Assembly: GCF_026250525.1 (NCBI RefSeq)
Contig: NZ_CP111043.1
Location: 2,221,421 to 2,285,420 of the forward strand
DNA: 64,000 bases
Reading direction: 5' to 3'
Origin: Chondrinema litorale
GTDB lineage: Bacteria; Bacteroidota; Bacteroidia; Cytophagales; Flammeovirgaceae
Shown: piece by piece, positions 9,048 through 18,283 of the stretch
Numbering within the stretch: position 1 is the first letter of the stretch
Layout: each line of letters begins with the position of its first letter
The notes under the pieces: generated by a model
Told to the model about the DNA's origin: nothing
The model's input: only the letters and a program-made list of their open reading frames with translations
Databases searched by the model: none
Made by a program: the position numbers and the translations under genes

Positions 9048-10601
9048 TTATTTTGCTGAAAGTTTTACACAAGGTATAATCATCTCTTCTAATGAGATAC
9101 CACCATGCTGAAATGTATCTTTATAATACTTAACATAGTGATTGTAATTATTTGGATATGCAAAGAAATAATCTTCTGTAGCAAAAACATAAGAAGTAGA
9201 TACATTGATCTTAGGCAAATAAAACGCATTTGGATTATCTGCTACAAGTACGTTTTTCTTATCAAAGCTTAAGTTTTTACCTTGCTTATATCTTAAATTG
9301 GTATTTGTATTTCTATCACCAATTATTTTATAAGGTCTTTTACAACGAATAGTACCGTGGTCTGTACTAATAACAACTTTCGCTTTTTTACTTGCTAAAA
9401 CTTTTAGTGTTTCGAGTAGGGGAGAGTGCATAAACCATGAATATGTTAACGAACGGTATGCTGGTTCATCTGGTGCTAGCTCTCTAATCATTTCAGTATC
9501 GGTACGAGCATGAGATAGCATATCTACAAAGTTGTAAACTATCACATTTAGCTTGTTATTCATCAAATTATGAATATTATCAAGCACATGCTTACCTTGG
9601 TTTACATGAATTACTTTATTATAAGATGCTTTTGCATTTATTCTTCTTCTCTTTAATTGTCTTAAAAGAAATTCTTCCTCATTGTTGTTTTTACCTCCTT
9701 CTTCATCATCTCCCAACCAGATATCGCTATCATGCTTGGCCATATCAGATGGCAACATACCTGAGAAAATTGAATTTCTAGCGTAAGCTGTAGTTGTAGG
9801 TAATATAGAATAGTAAGTAGATTCCTCTTCTACATTATAGTAGTCAGAAATTAATGGCTCAAGTACTTTCCATTGATCAAACCTAAGGTTATCTATTACT
9901 ATAAAAAAGACAGGATTCTCATTATCTAATTCAGGAAAAACTTTTTCTTTCATTAATTCATGAGAAAGAATTGGTCTGTCGTCTACCTCATCGTTTATCC
10001 AGCTTTCGTAATTATCTTTAATAAACTTGGTAAAGTTTACATTGGCTTCTGTTTTTTGCATATCGAGCACATCCATCATGCTCTTGTTTTCTGTATCGTT
10101 AATTTCCAGATCCCAATAAACAAGCTTTTTATAAATTTCTACCCAATCGCTATAATCCATGTCATCAAAAAATGCCATGCTTATTTTCTGGAAATCTTGC
10201 TGGTAACTATGGTTAGTTCTTTCGCTTACGATTCTTTTCTTATCAAGAGTTTTCTTTACTGAAAGTAAAATCTGATTAGGATTGATTGGTTTAATGAGGT
10301 AATCTTCAATCTTGGCTCCAATAGCTTCTTCCATTATGTGTTCCTCTTCACTTTTGGTGATCATAATTACAGGAATATTTGGTCTAATCTGCTTAATCTG
10401 AGTAAGCGTTTCGATACCATTCATTCCTGGCATATTTTCATCCAGAAAAATTACATCGTAGTTTTCGTGTTCACACTTCTCTATCGCATCAGCGCCACTA
10501 TTAACACCTGTAATGTCGTAGCCTTTTTTATTTAAAAACATTATATGTGGCTTGAGAAGATCAATCTCGTCATCAGCCCATAGGATATTATATCTTTGCA
10601 T
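9048..10601 (-). CDS. porX: PorX: response regulator with PglZ-type phosphodiesterase domain (type IX secretion regulation)
   Basis: PorX couples a two-component receiver to an alkaline-phosphatase-fold enzyme and is needed for type IX secretion system gene expression and function in Bacteroidota. The 517 residues match the family. Residues 1-125 are a receiver: acidic pair D10/D11, phospho-acceptor D54 in FLDENMPG, T82 and K104 in DYLIKP. A helical linker follows, then the PglZ domain from about residue 210 with metal-site motifs IDNLRFDQW, LPTTTAYARNSIFSG and STDHGT. Such domains in PorX homologues bind zinc and cleave oligonucleotides. It has its own terminator. A histidine kinase lies three genes upstream on the same strand and may be the partner. 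No type IX structural gene is in this window. Confidence 0.93.
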   Translation of the reverse strand: MQRYNILWADDEIDLLKPHIMFLNKKGYDITGVNSGADAIEKCEHENYDVIFLDENMPGMNGIETLTQIKQIRPNIPVIMITKSEEEHIMEEAIGAKIEDYLIKPINPNQILLSVKKTLDKKRIVSERTNHSYQQDFQKISMAFFDDMDYSDWVEIYKKLVYWDLEINDTENKSMMDVLDMQKTEANVNFTKFIKDNYESWINDEVDDRPILSHELMKEKVFPELDNENPVFFIVIDNLRFDQWKVLEPLISDYYNVEEESTYYSILPTTTAYARNSIFSGMLPSDMAKHDSDIWLGDDEEGGKNNNEEEFLLRQLKRRRINAKASYNKVIHVNQGKHVLDNIHNLMNNKLNVIVYNFVDMLSHARTDTEMIRELAPDEPAYRSLTYSWFMHSPLLETLKVLASKKAKVVISTDHGTIRCKRPYKIIGDRNTNTNLRYKQGKNLSFDKKNVLVADNPNAFYLPKINVSTSYVFATEDYFFAYPNNYNHYVKYYKDTFQHGGISLEEMIIPCVKLSAK

Positions 10602-10709
10602 AAGAATTACTTGTATAAGAAAAAAATTAAATCAAGAATAAGATATTATAACGGGTTGCGAAAATGAGAGTTAATTATTCTGTCTTATTTAACATTATTT
10701 AATACGAAA

Positions 10710-11900
10710 TCAGAAATTAACTCCAATAGAAGCTGTAATGGCAAAATTTTCTGAACCTCTTACAGATTCATCGTCCTGATCTTTTTCAAATAGATTTTCT
10801 GATGCCGTTAACAACTTTCCTTCAATTCTAAAAAATGCATTAGAAACTGGTGAGTAATCTAGTCCGGCAGAAACACTACTAATTTTGTGCTCAACGGGGT
10901 AGATGTTCATTATTACTCGATCAGGATCGTTAAAGTGTTCTAGTCTGCCGGTTACTTTCCAGTAATTACTTAATGAATAGTTTATTAAAAATACAGTACC
11001 CCACCAACTTGTAAAATCACCATTGTTTCGTGTTTCTAGTTTGTCTGAGCCAATGTCAAAAGCTAGTGCAGTATATAATTTTTCTGATGGTTGCCAGATT
11101 ACATAAAGGTTGTGAAAAATTCTGAAACTTTCAACTCCATCGGGTGTATTATTTCCTTCTCCAAAAAAAGAACTTGAGTTAAAAGTTAAAGTACTATTAG
11201 GAGTAAAAGTGACTTGTGTTGCTAATGCTTTATTGTCATTATTTTCTTTAATATTTTGCCAACCATTTAAAACTAAGAAAGAAGCAAACCACTTATCATT
11301 TATTTGATAAGAAAGCTTTACACCCGATTCATAAAACGGAGAATTATGCGCCACTAAACTTCTCGTAAGATTTGGATTATTTGGACCTATCGCTCCTTCA
11401 ATTCCAATGTGAGATGGAAAAATTCCGGCATCTAACCATAATCCATCTTTAATTTTAAAACCTACATTTGCCTCTAACACATTCTGAAACAATTGCTCTT
11501 CTGCAGCATAATTACTCACTGCATAATCACCAGCAACTAATGCAAAATTTCCACGTACTAGATTTTTTTCGTAGGCTAAACCCAAGTAAGCTGTGTTTAC
11601 ATTAATTGCATTGGTTTTAGTGTGGGAGTATAAAAAACCAGGTCTGTTTCCTGATGCAGGATCATTAAAACCGTAAGAATAATATACATCAATTCCTCCA
11701 TATGCTTTAAAACCACTCAAAAGAGAGTCTAATTGGGCATTTGCATCTATACTGATCAAGAAAGTTAAAGAAAGAAATATTTTGATAAAGTTTGTGCAAG
11801 TTTTTGAACAGCTTATTGCTAGATCTTTTCTTAAAAACTTTACAAATAACAAAGAAGAATTACTCTCTCTAGAGAGAATACATTTAGCTGAATTGTACAT
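10710..11900 (-). CDS. Outer-membrane beta-barrel (porin-like) protein
   Basis: A predicted outer-membrane barrel of about 340 mature residues. Alternating amphipathic strands, a final strand ending in phenylalanine (ITASIGVNF) and the signal peptide IKIFLSLTFLISIDANAQ support this. It resembles the Bacteroidota porin family often annotated as BBP2-like or OprP-like; substrate unknown. The start is uncertain: the only ATG gives about 37 residues before the hydrophobic signal core, and there is no ATG nearer, so a TTG or other alternative start further in is possible. A perfect 14-bp palindrome (11864-11877) lies in that doubtful 5' part and may be a leader hairpin. It precedes porX by 108 bases. 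Confidence 0.8.
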   Translation of the reverse strand: MYNSAKCILSRESNSSLLFVKFLRKDLAISCSKTCTNFIKIFLSLTFLISIDANAQLDSLLSGFKAYGGIDVYYSYGFNDPASGNRPGFLYSHTKTNAINVNTAYLGLAYEKNLVRGNFALVAGDYAVSNYAAEEQLFQNVLEANVGFKIKDGLWLDAGIFPSHIGIEGAIGPNNPNLTRSLVAHNSPFYESGVKLSYQINDKWFASFLVLNGWQNIKENNDNKALATQVTFTPNSTLTFNSSSFFGEGNNTPDGVESFRIFHNLYVIWQPSEKLYTALAFDIGSDKLETRNNGDFTSWWGTVFLINYSLSNYWKVTGRLEHFNDPDRVIMNIYPVEHKISSVSAGLDYSPVSNAFFRIEGKLLTASENLFEKDQDDESVRGSENFAITASIGVNF

Positions 11901-11931
11901 GATATAAGTTGAAAAAATATATAGATAATGA

Positions 11932-12606
11932 TTATTTAATTCCTCGCGTCATTTCTCTTTTACCAGGAGGGCCGGGAATAGATTCGACTGTCATTTCTAA
12001 AGATTTTAAATTTCTTTTGAAGACACCCATTGCGCAATAAGTAACTAAAACACCTTTTGTTTTTAATGAAGTTATTGCATTTTGCAAAGATTCTACTTCC
12101 CAAAGTTCTGGTTGCTTTCTTGGGGCAAAAGCATCAAAATAAACCAAATCAAACTGCTCTGAAAAAGAAAGGTTTTCTAGACCAGTTGTGGTCTTTACTA
12201 TACTAAAGTTTTCTACAACTTTATTTTCTACTTCCCAAGGTAATTCATGTAATTGATTGTAGTATGGTTGATAAGTTAGCTCAAAAAGTGATTTGTAATT
12301 TAGCTTTTCAATTACTTCAGTTTCTACGGGGTAGGGCTCCAGTGTGTAATAAAAAACTTCTAAGTCTTTTTCTATAGCAGCTTGCAATGTAAGCATCGCA
12401 TTTAAGCCAGTTCCAAAACCAATCTCTAAAATCGATATTTTTTTTTGATCAGGTTTTTTTTCAGAATAATAGGATAATCCTTCTTTTATAAAAACATGTT
12501 TTGACTCTGTGAGAGCTCCATGTGTTGAATGGTAGGTTTCATTCAATGCTTCATTAAACAAGGTGTGTGAACCATCACCTGTTTCAATTATCTTCAGTGG
12601 TTTCAT
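11932..12606 (-). CDS. mnmD: tRNA 5-methylaminomethyl-2-thiouridine methyltransferase (MnmD-like)
   Basis: A stand-alone MnmD-type SAM methyltransferase of 224 residues. It finishes the wobble uridine modification that begins with the MnmE-MnmG complex by methylating the aminomethyl group. The SAM-binding motif ILEIGFGTGLNAML, the catalytic region LVYFDAFAPRKQPELW and the C-terminal GPPGKREMTRG are all diagnostic of the family (DUF752). In enterobacteria this domain is fused to an MnmC oxidase domain, which is absent here, as usual in Bacteroidota. mnmG, another gene of the same pathway, is at 24.9 kb. It overlaps no neighbour; gap to the barrel gene is about 30 bases, so they may be cotranscribed. 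Confidence 0.92.
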   Translation of the reverse strand: MKPLKIIETGDGSHTLFNEALNETYHSTHGALTESKHVFIKEGLSYYSEKKPDQKKISILEIGFGTGLNAMLTLQAAIEKDLEVFYYTLEPYPVETEVIEKLNYKSLFELTYQPYYNQLHELPWEVENKVVENFSIVKTTTGLENLSFSEQFDLVYFDAFAPRKQPELWEVESLQNAITSLKTKGVLVTYCAMGVFKRNLKSLEMTVESIPGPPGKREMTRGIK

Positions 12607-12666
12607 GTGTTATCTATTTTTATAGAAAACTATAAATATCAATGTGTGTTGGCTAATCTAATTTAA

Positions 12667-13845
12667 TCAATCTTTTGGGAAAGAAATTCTAAACGTAGTT
12701 CCTACATCAATTTCAGATTTTAGAACAAAAATTCTTCCTCGGTGATAATTTTCAACGATTCTTTTTACTAAGGTAAGACCTAAACCCCAACCTCTCTTTT
12801 TAGTAGTAAACCCTGGTTGAAATATGGATTTAATTTTTGATTTTGGTATGCCCTTACCGGTATCACTTATATCAATATAGAGAAACCTATGATCTTTAGA
12901 ATTTCTTAGATAAATATCAATCTTACCTACACCACTCATGGCATCGACTGCATTCTTACAAATATTTTCAATAATCCACTCAAACAATGGAATATTTATT
13001 TTTGCCATCATGTCATGTTCAATCTTAGGAGTAATGCTAAATTTTACTTTAGTGGAAACTCTCTTTTGCAGATAATTTACTATATTCTCTACAGCTTCCA
13101 ATACATTCTCTTCTACCAAAGAAGGCTCCGAACCTATGCTTGAAAACCTTGCAGTAATCATTTCGAGACGTTGCAAATCTTTGGTTAACTCAGGGATTAT
13201 ACTTTGATCAAAATTTTCATCTGCTTTAAAAAATTCTATCCACGCCATTAATGAAGAAATAGGTGTACCTAACTGGTGGGCTGTTTCTTTAGCTAAGCCA
13301 ACCCAAACTCTGTTTTGCTCTGCCCGTCTTGTAGAACTAAAAACAAAGTAGGCTAATACCGAAAGAATAGCAATACCAGTAATCTGCATATACGAAAAAT
13401 ACCGAAGCTGTACGATAGCTTCTGAATTATCATAATAAATGTATTGCTTAAAATCTGGGCCGAGGTCCATTTCAATTGGCTCGTAAACCTCTTTCATTTT
13501 TTCGATATGCTTTAAAAGCAATTTATTTTCTTCTTCGGCACTAAGATTAGGCGAAACGTCAATATTTCTCCAGTGAATTGGTTCACCTTTATCGTCTGTT
13601 ACAATACAAGGTACAGATAATTCTGTATGTATAATTTCTGTAAACACGAAATTGAGTTCTTCATCACTGGCTGAGGTTACAACAAACTCTAGGGCACTAG
13701 CAAATAAATTAATCTGTTTTTTTTCTCGATCTGCTAAATGTTGAACTAATGAGTTTGTATAAAAAAGTGAGAATAAACCTATCAATAAAGCAATTGCAAC
13801 AATTATCCACTTCAGTTTCTCTTTATTCTGATATATGCTGATCAT
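12667..13845 (-). CDS. Membrane sensor histidine kinase (PorY candidate)
   Basis: A 392-residue inner-membrane histidine kinase. Helices at about 13-31 and 151-170 enclose a periplasmic sensor domain of about 115 residues. The phospho-acceptor box is LAKETAHQLGTPISSL with H190. The ATPase part has the N box (ENICKNAVDAMSG), the G1 box (DISDTGKGIP) and the G2 box (RGWGLGLTLVKRI). This layout and the HQLGTP box match a conserved Bacteroidota kinase group. It has no receiver or adjacent regulator; the closest response regulator is porX about 2 kb downstream on the same strand. Partnership with PorX is my inference. Sequence alone does not show the signal it detects. Confidence 0.88.
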   Translation of the reverse strand: MISIYQNKEKLKWIIVAIALLIGLFSLFYTNSLVQHLADREKKQINLFASALEFVVTSASDEELNFVFTEIIHTELSVPCIVTDDKGEPIHWRNIDVSPNLSAEEENKLLLKHIEKMKEVYEPIEMDLGPDFKQYIYYDNSEAIVQLRYFSYMQITGIAILSVLAYFVFSSTRRAEQNRVWVGLAKETAHQLGTPISSLMAWIEFFKADENFDQSIIPELTKDLQRLEMITARFSSIGSEPSLVEENVLEAVENIVNYLQKRVSTKVKFSITPKIEHDMMAKINIPLFEWIIENICKNAVDAMSGVGKIDIYLRNSKDHRFLYIDISDTGKGIPKSKIKSIFQPGFTTKKRGWGLGLTLVKRIVENYHRGRIFVLKSEIDVGTTFRISFPKD

Positions 13846-13935
13846 GTATTTATTCTTCTAAAAAAATAGGAACAGATAAAGATAAGCAGCCCAAACTAAA
13901 TTTTTATAGAGAAAGAAAACAAGAAGGTAAAATAA

Positions 13936-14613
13936 TTATGCAGTAGCTATGGCAGAAAAGCTAATTTTTGAAGCTCCAGCTTCTAATAATTTTACACCAC
14001 AAGCCTCAAGAGTTGAACCTGTAGTTACTACATCATCGGCTATTAGTATATGTTTTCCCTTTACCAATTCAGGTTTTTCAACAAAAAATATTTCACTCAC
14101 ATTCATCCATCTATCAAATCGGCTTTTCTTGGTTTGCGTCTTTGTATCTGTTTTTCTACTTAGTACATTAGCATTATAAGATATATTTAAATAAGTAGCA
14201 ATTCTTCTGGCATAACCATCTACCTGATTGTAGCCTCTTTTTCTGAGTTTATGTTTATGTAATGGAATCGCCACAACCATATCTATGTTTTCGATATAGT
14301 TACACGATTGTATTTGAGCTCCATGCCAATTACCTAACAACTCACTTATTTCTTCAACACCTTTATATTTTAAATGGTGAAGCAATTGTTGAACTTTTCC
14401 GGGTCTAACATATCTTAAATAAGCGAATGCATGTTGAACTGGCAATTTGCCATAAAACTTTGCCTTAAAATCATTCTCATTATATAGGTAATGATCTGTT
14501 GTAGGTAACTCAGCTCTACAATTAGTGCAAATAAATTTTTCTGCTTCATTAGTAAGTTCATTGCAACAAACACAAGAAGCAGGAAAAAGTAATGAAATAA
14601 AATCACGAATCAT
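13936..14613 (-). CDS. comF: ComF family phosphoribosyltransferase-like protein
   Basis: A 225-residue protein related to ComF/GntX, implicated in DNA uptake or use of external DNA. The N-terminus has a four-cysteine zinc motif (CVCC near residue 15 and CTNC near residue 32), and the C-terminal half has a type I phosphoribosyltransferase fold with a PRPP loop (ILIADDVVTTGSTLEAC) and an RKRGYNQ motif. It begins close to the start of the divergent gene at 14709. The kinase follows 90 bases downstream. Family assignment is firm; the exact biochemical role of ComF is not settled. Confidence 0.92.
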   Translation of the reverse strand: MIRDFISLLFPASCVCCNELTNEAEKFICTNCRAELPTTDHYLYNENDFKAKFYGKLPVQHAFAYLRYVRPGKVQQLLHHLKYKGVEEISELLGNWHGAQIQSCNYIENIDMVVAIPLHKHKLRKRGYNQVDGYARRIATYLNISYNANVLSRKTDTKTQTKKSRFDRWMNVSEIFFVEKPELVKGKHILIADDVVTTGSTLEACGVKLLEAGASKISFSAIATA

Positions 14614-14708
14614 TACTATTTTTGAATTAATAAATTACAAAAAACACTAGTTTATTCTAGATAAATACTTAAACTAAAAACTTTATTTTAAATTTTTATT
14701 ATACTGCA

Positions 14709-15053
14709 ATGAATAAGATTGAAGAGTTTAGATCATTCAGAAGTAAAATGAATGAAAAACTGATCAACTCAGATGATAAAGTAGTGAAAAGAATTTTCAG
14801 TTTAGATTCTTTGGCTTACAAAGAAGGTAAACTGAATGTGCAGACTAAAGAATTAATTGGTTTAACTTGTTCATTGGTACTTCGCTGCGACGATTGTGTT
14901 AAATATCATATAGAAAAATGTGTAGAAACCGGTTTGAGCAAAGAAGAAATTCTAGAAGCCATGTCATTATCTACACTTGTAGGTGGCACAATTGTAATTC
15001 CTCATTTGAGAAGAGGCTATGATTATCTTGAAGAAGTTTTAAACGAAAAATAA
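14709..15053 (+). CDS. Carboxymuconolactone decarboxylase / AhpD-fold protein
   Basis: A 114-residue all-helical protein of the CMD/AhpD-like family. The core has LRCDDCVKYHIEKCVETGLSKEEI, with the CxxC pair and following histidine that give AhpD relatives thiol-disulfide activity, then the typical MSLSTLVGGTIVIPHLRR. Likely cytoplasmic; its substrate is not predictable and could be antioxidant defence. It leads a plus-strand group with the small gene at 15061 (7 bases apart) and perhaps xth. Confidence 0.85.
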   Translation: MNKIEEFRSFRSKMNEKLINSDDKVVKRIFSLDSLAYKEGKLNVQTKELIGLTCSLVLRCDDCVKYHIEKCVETGLSKEEILEAMSLSTLVGGTIVIPHLRRGYDYLEEVLNEK

Positions 15054-15060
15054 AAATTAT

Positions 15061-15426
15061 ATGGATCTTTCCAGATTCAAAGACCAGCTTTCAGTTGAAC
15101 AACAGTGGGATGTACTAACTGCAAAAATTTCCAGAAATATGGGAGTAAAAAAGCCAGATTTAAATGCTGTTTTATTTCTTATTGGAATTCAGGAGTTAGG
15201 ACAGGGTATGCAATATTTTAGCAAAGAAGAAAAACAAGACTTAATGCATATAGCAATATGTAAGGCACTTTCTTTTTCTGGTTATTACGAATTAATCGGA
15301 TTAGATGATAACGGTTGGCCCCATTGGGAACTCAAAAAAAAGCTACCTTTTATCGATCTTCTATCACAAGAAGATTTTCTAAAAATGCATATTATTGAAT
15401 ACTTTGAGAAAGAAGTACAGTGGTAA
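15061..15426 (+). CDS. Conserved hypothetical protein, 121 residues
   Basis: A small soluble protein with no signal peptide or membrane helix. I recall similar short proteins beside housekeeping genes in other Bacteroidota but cannot name a function. Visible features are the WELKKKLPFIDLLSQEDFL stretch, a tryptophan-rich middle (GWPHWELK) and an acidic, amphipathic C-terminus. Its start lies 7 bases after the CMD gene stop, so the two are almost surely cotranscribed, and xth follows 54 bases later. Confidence 0.75.
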   Translation: MDLSRFKDQLSVEQQWDVLTAKISRNMGVKKPDLNAVLFLIGIQELGQGMQYFSKEEKQDLMHIAICKALSFSGYYELIGLDDNGWPHWELKKKLPFIDLLSQEDFLKMHIIEYFEKEVQW

Positions 15427-15480
15427 AGTTTTATTAAGCCACAGTAATTTCATTTTATAATTCAAATCACAAAAACACAC

Positions 15481-16251
15481 ATGGTTAGTTTAATCAGCTA
15501 TAATGTTAATGGAATTAGAGCCGCATTAAAAAAAGGTTTTGCTGAATGGCTAGTAGAAGAGAATCCAGACATTATATGTTTACAAGAAATTAAAGCTTCA
15601 CCTGATCAAATAGATACTACTATTTTTTCAGAATTAGGTTATGAGCATTATTGGTTTCCTGCAGAAAAAAAAGGGTATAGTGGAGTAGCAGTTCTAACTA
15701 AAAAAACACCTGATAATGTAGTTTATGGAATGGATAATGAAATCTATGATTTTGAAGGAAGATTAATCAGACTAGATTTTGGTGATATTACCTTAATAAA
15801 TACATACATGCCATCTGGTACTAGTGGAGATATAAGACAAACCTTTAAGTACAAATGGCTAGATGACTTTTTTGATTATATAAATGAGTTAAAAAAGGAA
15901 AGAGAAAATATAATTATATGTGGCGATTTCAATATTTGCCATAAAGAAATAGACATTCATAATCCGGTTAGCAACAAAAAATCTTCAGGTTTTCTTCCAG
16001 AAGAAAGAGCTTGGGTAACTAAATTTATCGAGTCTGGTTTTACCGATGCCTATCGTCACTTTAATAAAGACCCACACAAATACAGCTGGTGGAGTTACAG
16101 AGCTGGAGCAAGAAAGAATAACAAAGGTTGGCGCATCGATTATTTTATGACAACCACTAGCCTAAATAATAGACTTACTGAAAGTGATATTTTAATGGAT
16201 GTGATTCATTCGGACCATTGTCCAATTAAGATCAAAATGACTTTTGAATAA
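15481..16251 (+). CDS. xth: Exodeoxyribonuclease III / AP endonuclease
   Basis: Exonuclease III-type enzyme (256 residues, normal length) that cuts abasic DNA and trims 3' ends in base excision repair. The Mg-binding and catalytic residues of the family are all visible: N8 in SYNVNGIRA, E36 in CLQEIKAS, the central Y in INTYMPSG, CGDFNICHKEIDIHNP, and the terminal HSDHCPI with D245 and H246. Cytoplasmic. It may be the last gene of the group that starts at 14709. Confidence 0.95.
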   Translation: MVSLISYNVNGIRAALKKGFAEWLVEENPDIICLQEIKASPDQIDTTIFSELGYEHYWFPAEKKGYSGVAVLTKKTPDNVVYGMDNEIYDFEGRLIRLDFGDITLINTYMPSGTSGDIRQTFKYKWLDDFFDYINELKKERENIIICGDFNICHKEIDIHNPVSNKKSSGFLPEERAWVTKFIESGFTDAYRHFNKDPHKYSWWSYRAGARKNNKGWRIDYFMTTTSLNNRLTESDILMDVIHSDHCPIKIKMTFE

Positions 16252-16422
16252 CAATTAAGTTTCATTGTATATAAATTTTATCAATTAATCTACGAAAACT
16301 GATTTTGCAAATACTTAACCTAATTGCTCATCGTAGAAATAGAAACCTGCAAATTTACTTCTAGTTTGTACGTTGGAAGTTCTAGGTAAAAAAATCAGTA
16401 TTTAAATTGATAATTATATACA

Positions 16423-18186
16423 ATGAAACATTTCCTGAAAATTTTTGTGATCTCCGGACTCCTGTTTTCTGCGTGTACTCCAAGCGCGCCTGAAGAAAAT
16501 ATATATGAGTTAAAAGAGATGAAAGGAGGTAGGTTTTATGGAGGCATGTTCAAACTAAATGAATCTGAGTACATAAAATCTTTAAATCCACTTAGTATAA
16601 TCGATGTTTATTCTTACAGAGTCGCTTCCCAAGTTTATGAAGGTCTGTTTAAATTCAATCAAGTTGATATTACTCACGTAGAAACTGGCTTGGTTGAATC
16701 ATACATGGTTAGCGACGACCAAACAAAATATACCTTTCACTTAAGACAAGGAGTATTTTTCCACGATGACGAGTGTTTCGAAGGAGGAAAAGGAAGAGAG
16801 TTTACATCTGCTGATGTTTTGTATTGCTTTAAAAGGTTATGTACTCAAGATAAAAATAACTTAAGTTTTAATTTATTCTCAGGAATTGTAAAAGGTGCTG
16901 ATGAATATTACAAAGCAACAAAAGGTGGCAATACGCCAAATATTGATTTAGAAGGTGTAAAAGCTCTAGATGATTACACTGTAGAAATAGAGTTATTAAA
17001 AGCTAATTCAGTTTTTCTTTTCAATCTTGCGAGACCAGGTGCATTTATCTATCCTCAAGAAGCTGTTGAAAAATACGGTGATGAAATGAGAATTAAATGT
17101 GTAGGAACTGGTCCGTTCAATATCGATATGATTGATGAGGACATTTCTATTCTTCTTAAAAGAAATGAAAACTATTATAAAACAGACGAATTTGGAAACA
17201 AACTACCTTACCTTTCTGCCATTAATGTAAGATTCCTAAAAGACAAAAAAATTGAATTGATGGAATTTAAAAAAGGCAACCTTGATATGATGTATCGTCT
17301 ACCAACAGATCATATCATAGAAATATTAGACGATGCCGCTACAAACGAAGATGGAACTGCTCCACAATTTGAGCTTCAAAGAGAAGCAGAAATGTCTACT
17401 CAGTATCTAGCTTTCAATAACTTTAAAGGAATCTTTACTGATATTAATGTGAGAAAAGCATTGTCTTTTGCTATTGATCGCGAAAAAATACTTGACTATG
17501 TTTTAAATGGAGAGGGATATGATATCGGAAAATATGGTTTTACTCCTCCATCATTCAGAAATTACGACATTACTCAAATACAAGGTTATAACTTTAATTT
17601 AGATTCAGCAAGACTATATCTTAAAAAAGCAGGGTATCCAGAAGGTAAAGGATTTCCAGAAGTTACTTTAGATTTAAATGCTGAAGGTGAGAGATATACA
17701 AACGTAGCAACTGAAGTTCAAAAACAATTAAAAGATCATTTGAACATCAACATCAATATTAATGTTGCTCCTATATCACAAATTACAGAAAAAAGTTTAT
17801 CAGGTAGTTTTGATCTTTTAAGATTAGCATGGGTAGCAGATTACCCAAGTCCTGAAAACTTCTTGTGGTTTTTCTACAGCAAAAACCTTCCTGAAAACTT
17901 GGAAGATAAGTCTTATCCGAATTTTACAAGATATAATAATCCGGAATTTGACAAATACTATGAAAAAGCATTAAATTCATTAAATGAAACAGAGGCAAAT
18001 AAAAATTTCATGATTGCAGAAAAATTACTCATGAAAGATGCTCCTGTACTTATGCTTTGGTATGACGAAGGATACAGACTATTACAATCTTATGTTAAAA
18101 ACTTCCCGAATAATCCAATGCAATACAGAGATTTTACACAAGTGTACATGGTCCCTGTAAAAAAAGAGACTGATCAGGAAGGTTAA
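16423..18186 (+). CDS. ABC transporter substrate-binding lipoprotein (peptide/oligopeptide type)
   Basis: A 587-residue solute-binding protein of the extracellular family 5 (OppA/DppA). The N-terminus is a lipoprotein signal with the lipobox SGLLFSAC (Cys about residue 18), so it is tethered to a membrane. The family fold is seen in FHLRQGVFFHDDECF, FTSADVLYCFKRL, VGTGPFNIDM, RKALSFAIDREKIL and the C-terminal hinge LLMKDAPVLMLWYDEGY. Likely cargo is peptides or nickel-type ligands. No permease or ATPase genes are beside it, so it is an orphan here. An inverted repeat follows the gene. Confidence 0.92.
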   Translation: MKHFLKIFVISGLLFSACTPSAPEENIYELKEMKGGRFYGGMFKLNESEYIKSLNPLSIIDVYSYRVASQVYEGLFKFNQVDITHVETGLVESYMVSDDQTKYTFHLRQGVFFHDDECFEGGKGREFTSADVLYCFKRLCTQDKNNLSFNLFSGIVKGADEYYKATKGGNTPNIDLEGVKALDDYTVEIELLKANSVFLFNLARPGAFIYPQEAVEKYGDEMRIKCVGTGPFNIDMIDEDISILLKRNENYYKTDEFGNKLPYLSAINVRFLKDKKIELMEFKKGNLDMMYRLPTDHIIEILDDAATNEDGTAPQFELQREAEMSTQYLAFNNFKGIFTDINVRKALSFAIDREKILDYVLNGEGYDIGKYGFTPPSFRNYDITQIQGYNFNLDSARLYLKKAGYPEGKGFPEVTLDLNAEGERYTNVATEVQKQLKDHLNINININVAPISQITEKSLSGSFDLLRLAWVADYPSPENFLWFFYSKNLPENLEDKSYPNFTRYNNPEFDKYYEKALNSLNETEANKNFMIAEKLLMKDAPVLMLWYDEGYRLLQSYVKNFPNNPMQYRDFTQVYMVPVKKETDQEG

Positions 18187-18218
18187 ATAACAAGAAACTT
18201 GTTTTTTAAATGAAACCT

Positions 18219-18272
18219 CACTAAACTTTACTTGGTTTTATTAAGAAATCGTAGTAAAGTTTAGTGTCTCAA
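18219..18272 (+). terminator. Long inverted repeat after the binding-protein gene
   Basis: CACTAAACTTTAC (18219-18231) and GTAAAGTTTAGTG (18254-18266) form a perfect 13-bp stem around a 22-base loop. The tail after it has only a weak T run, so it may be a terminator or a processing/attenuation hairpin before the next gene. Confidence 0.45.
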
Positions 18273-18283
18273 CTTTTTCACCT

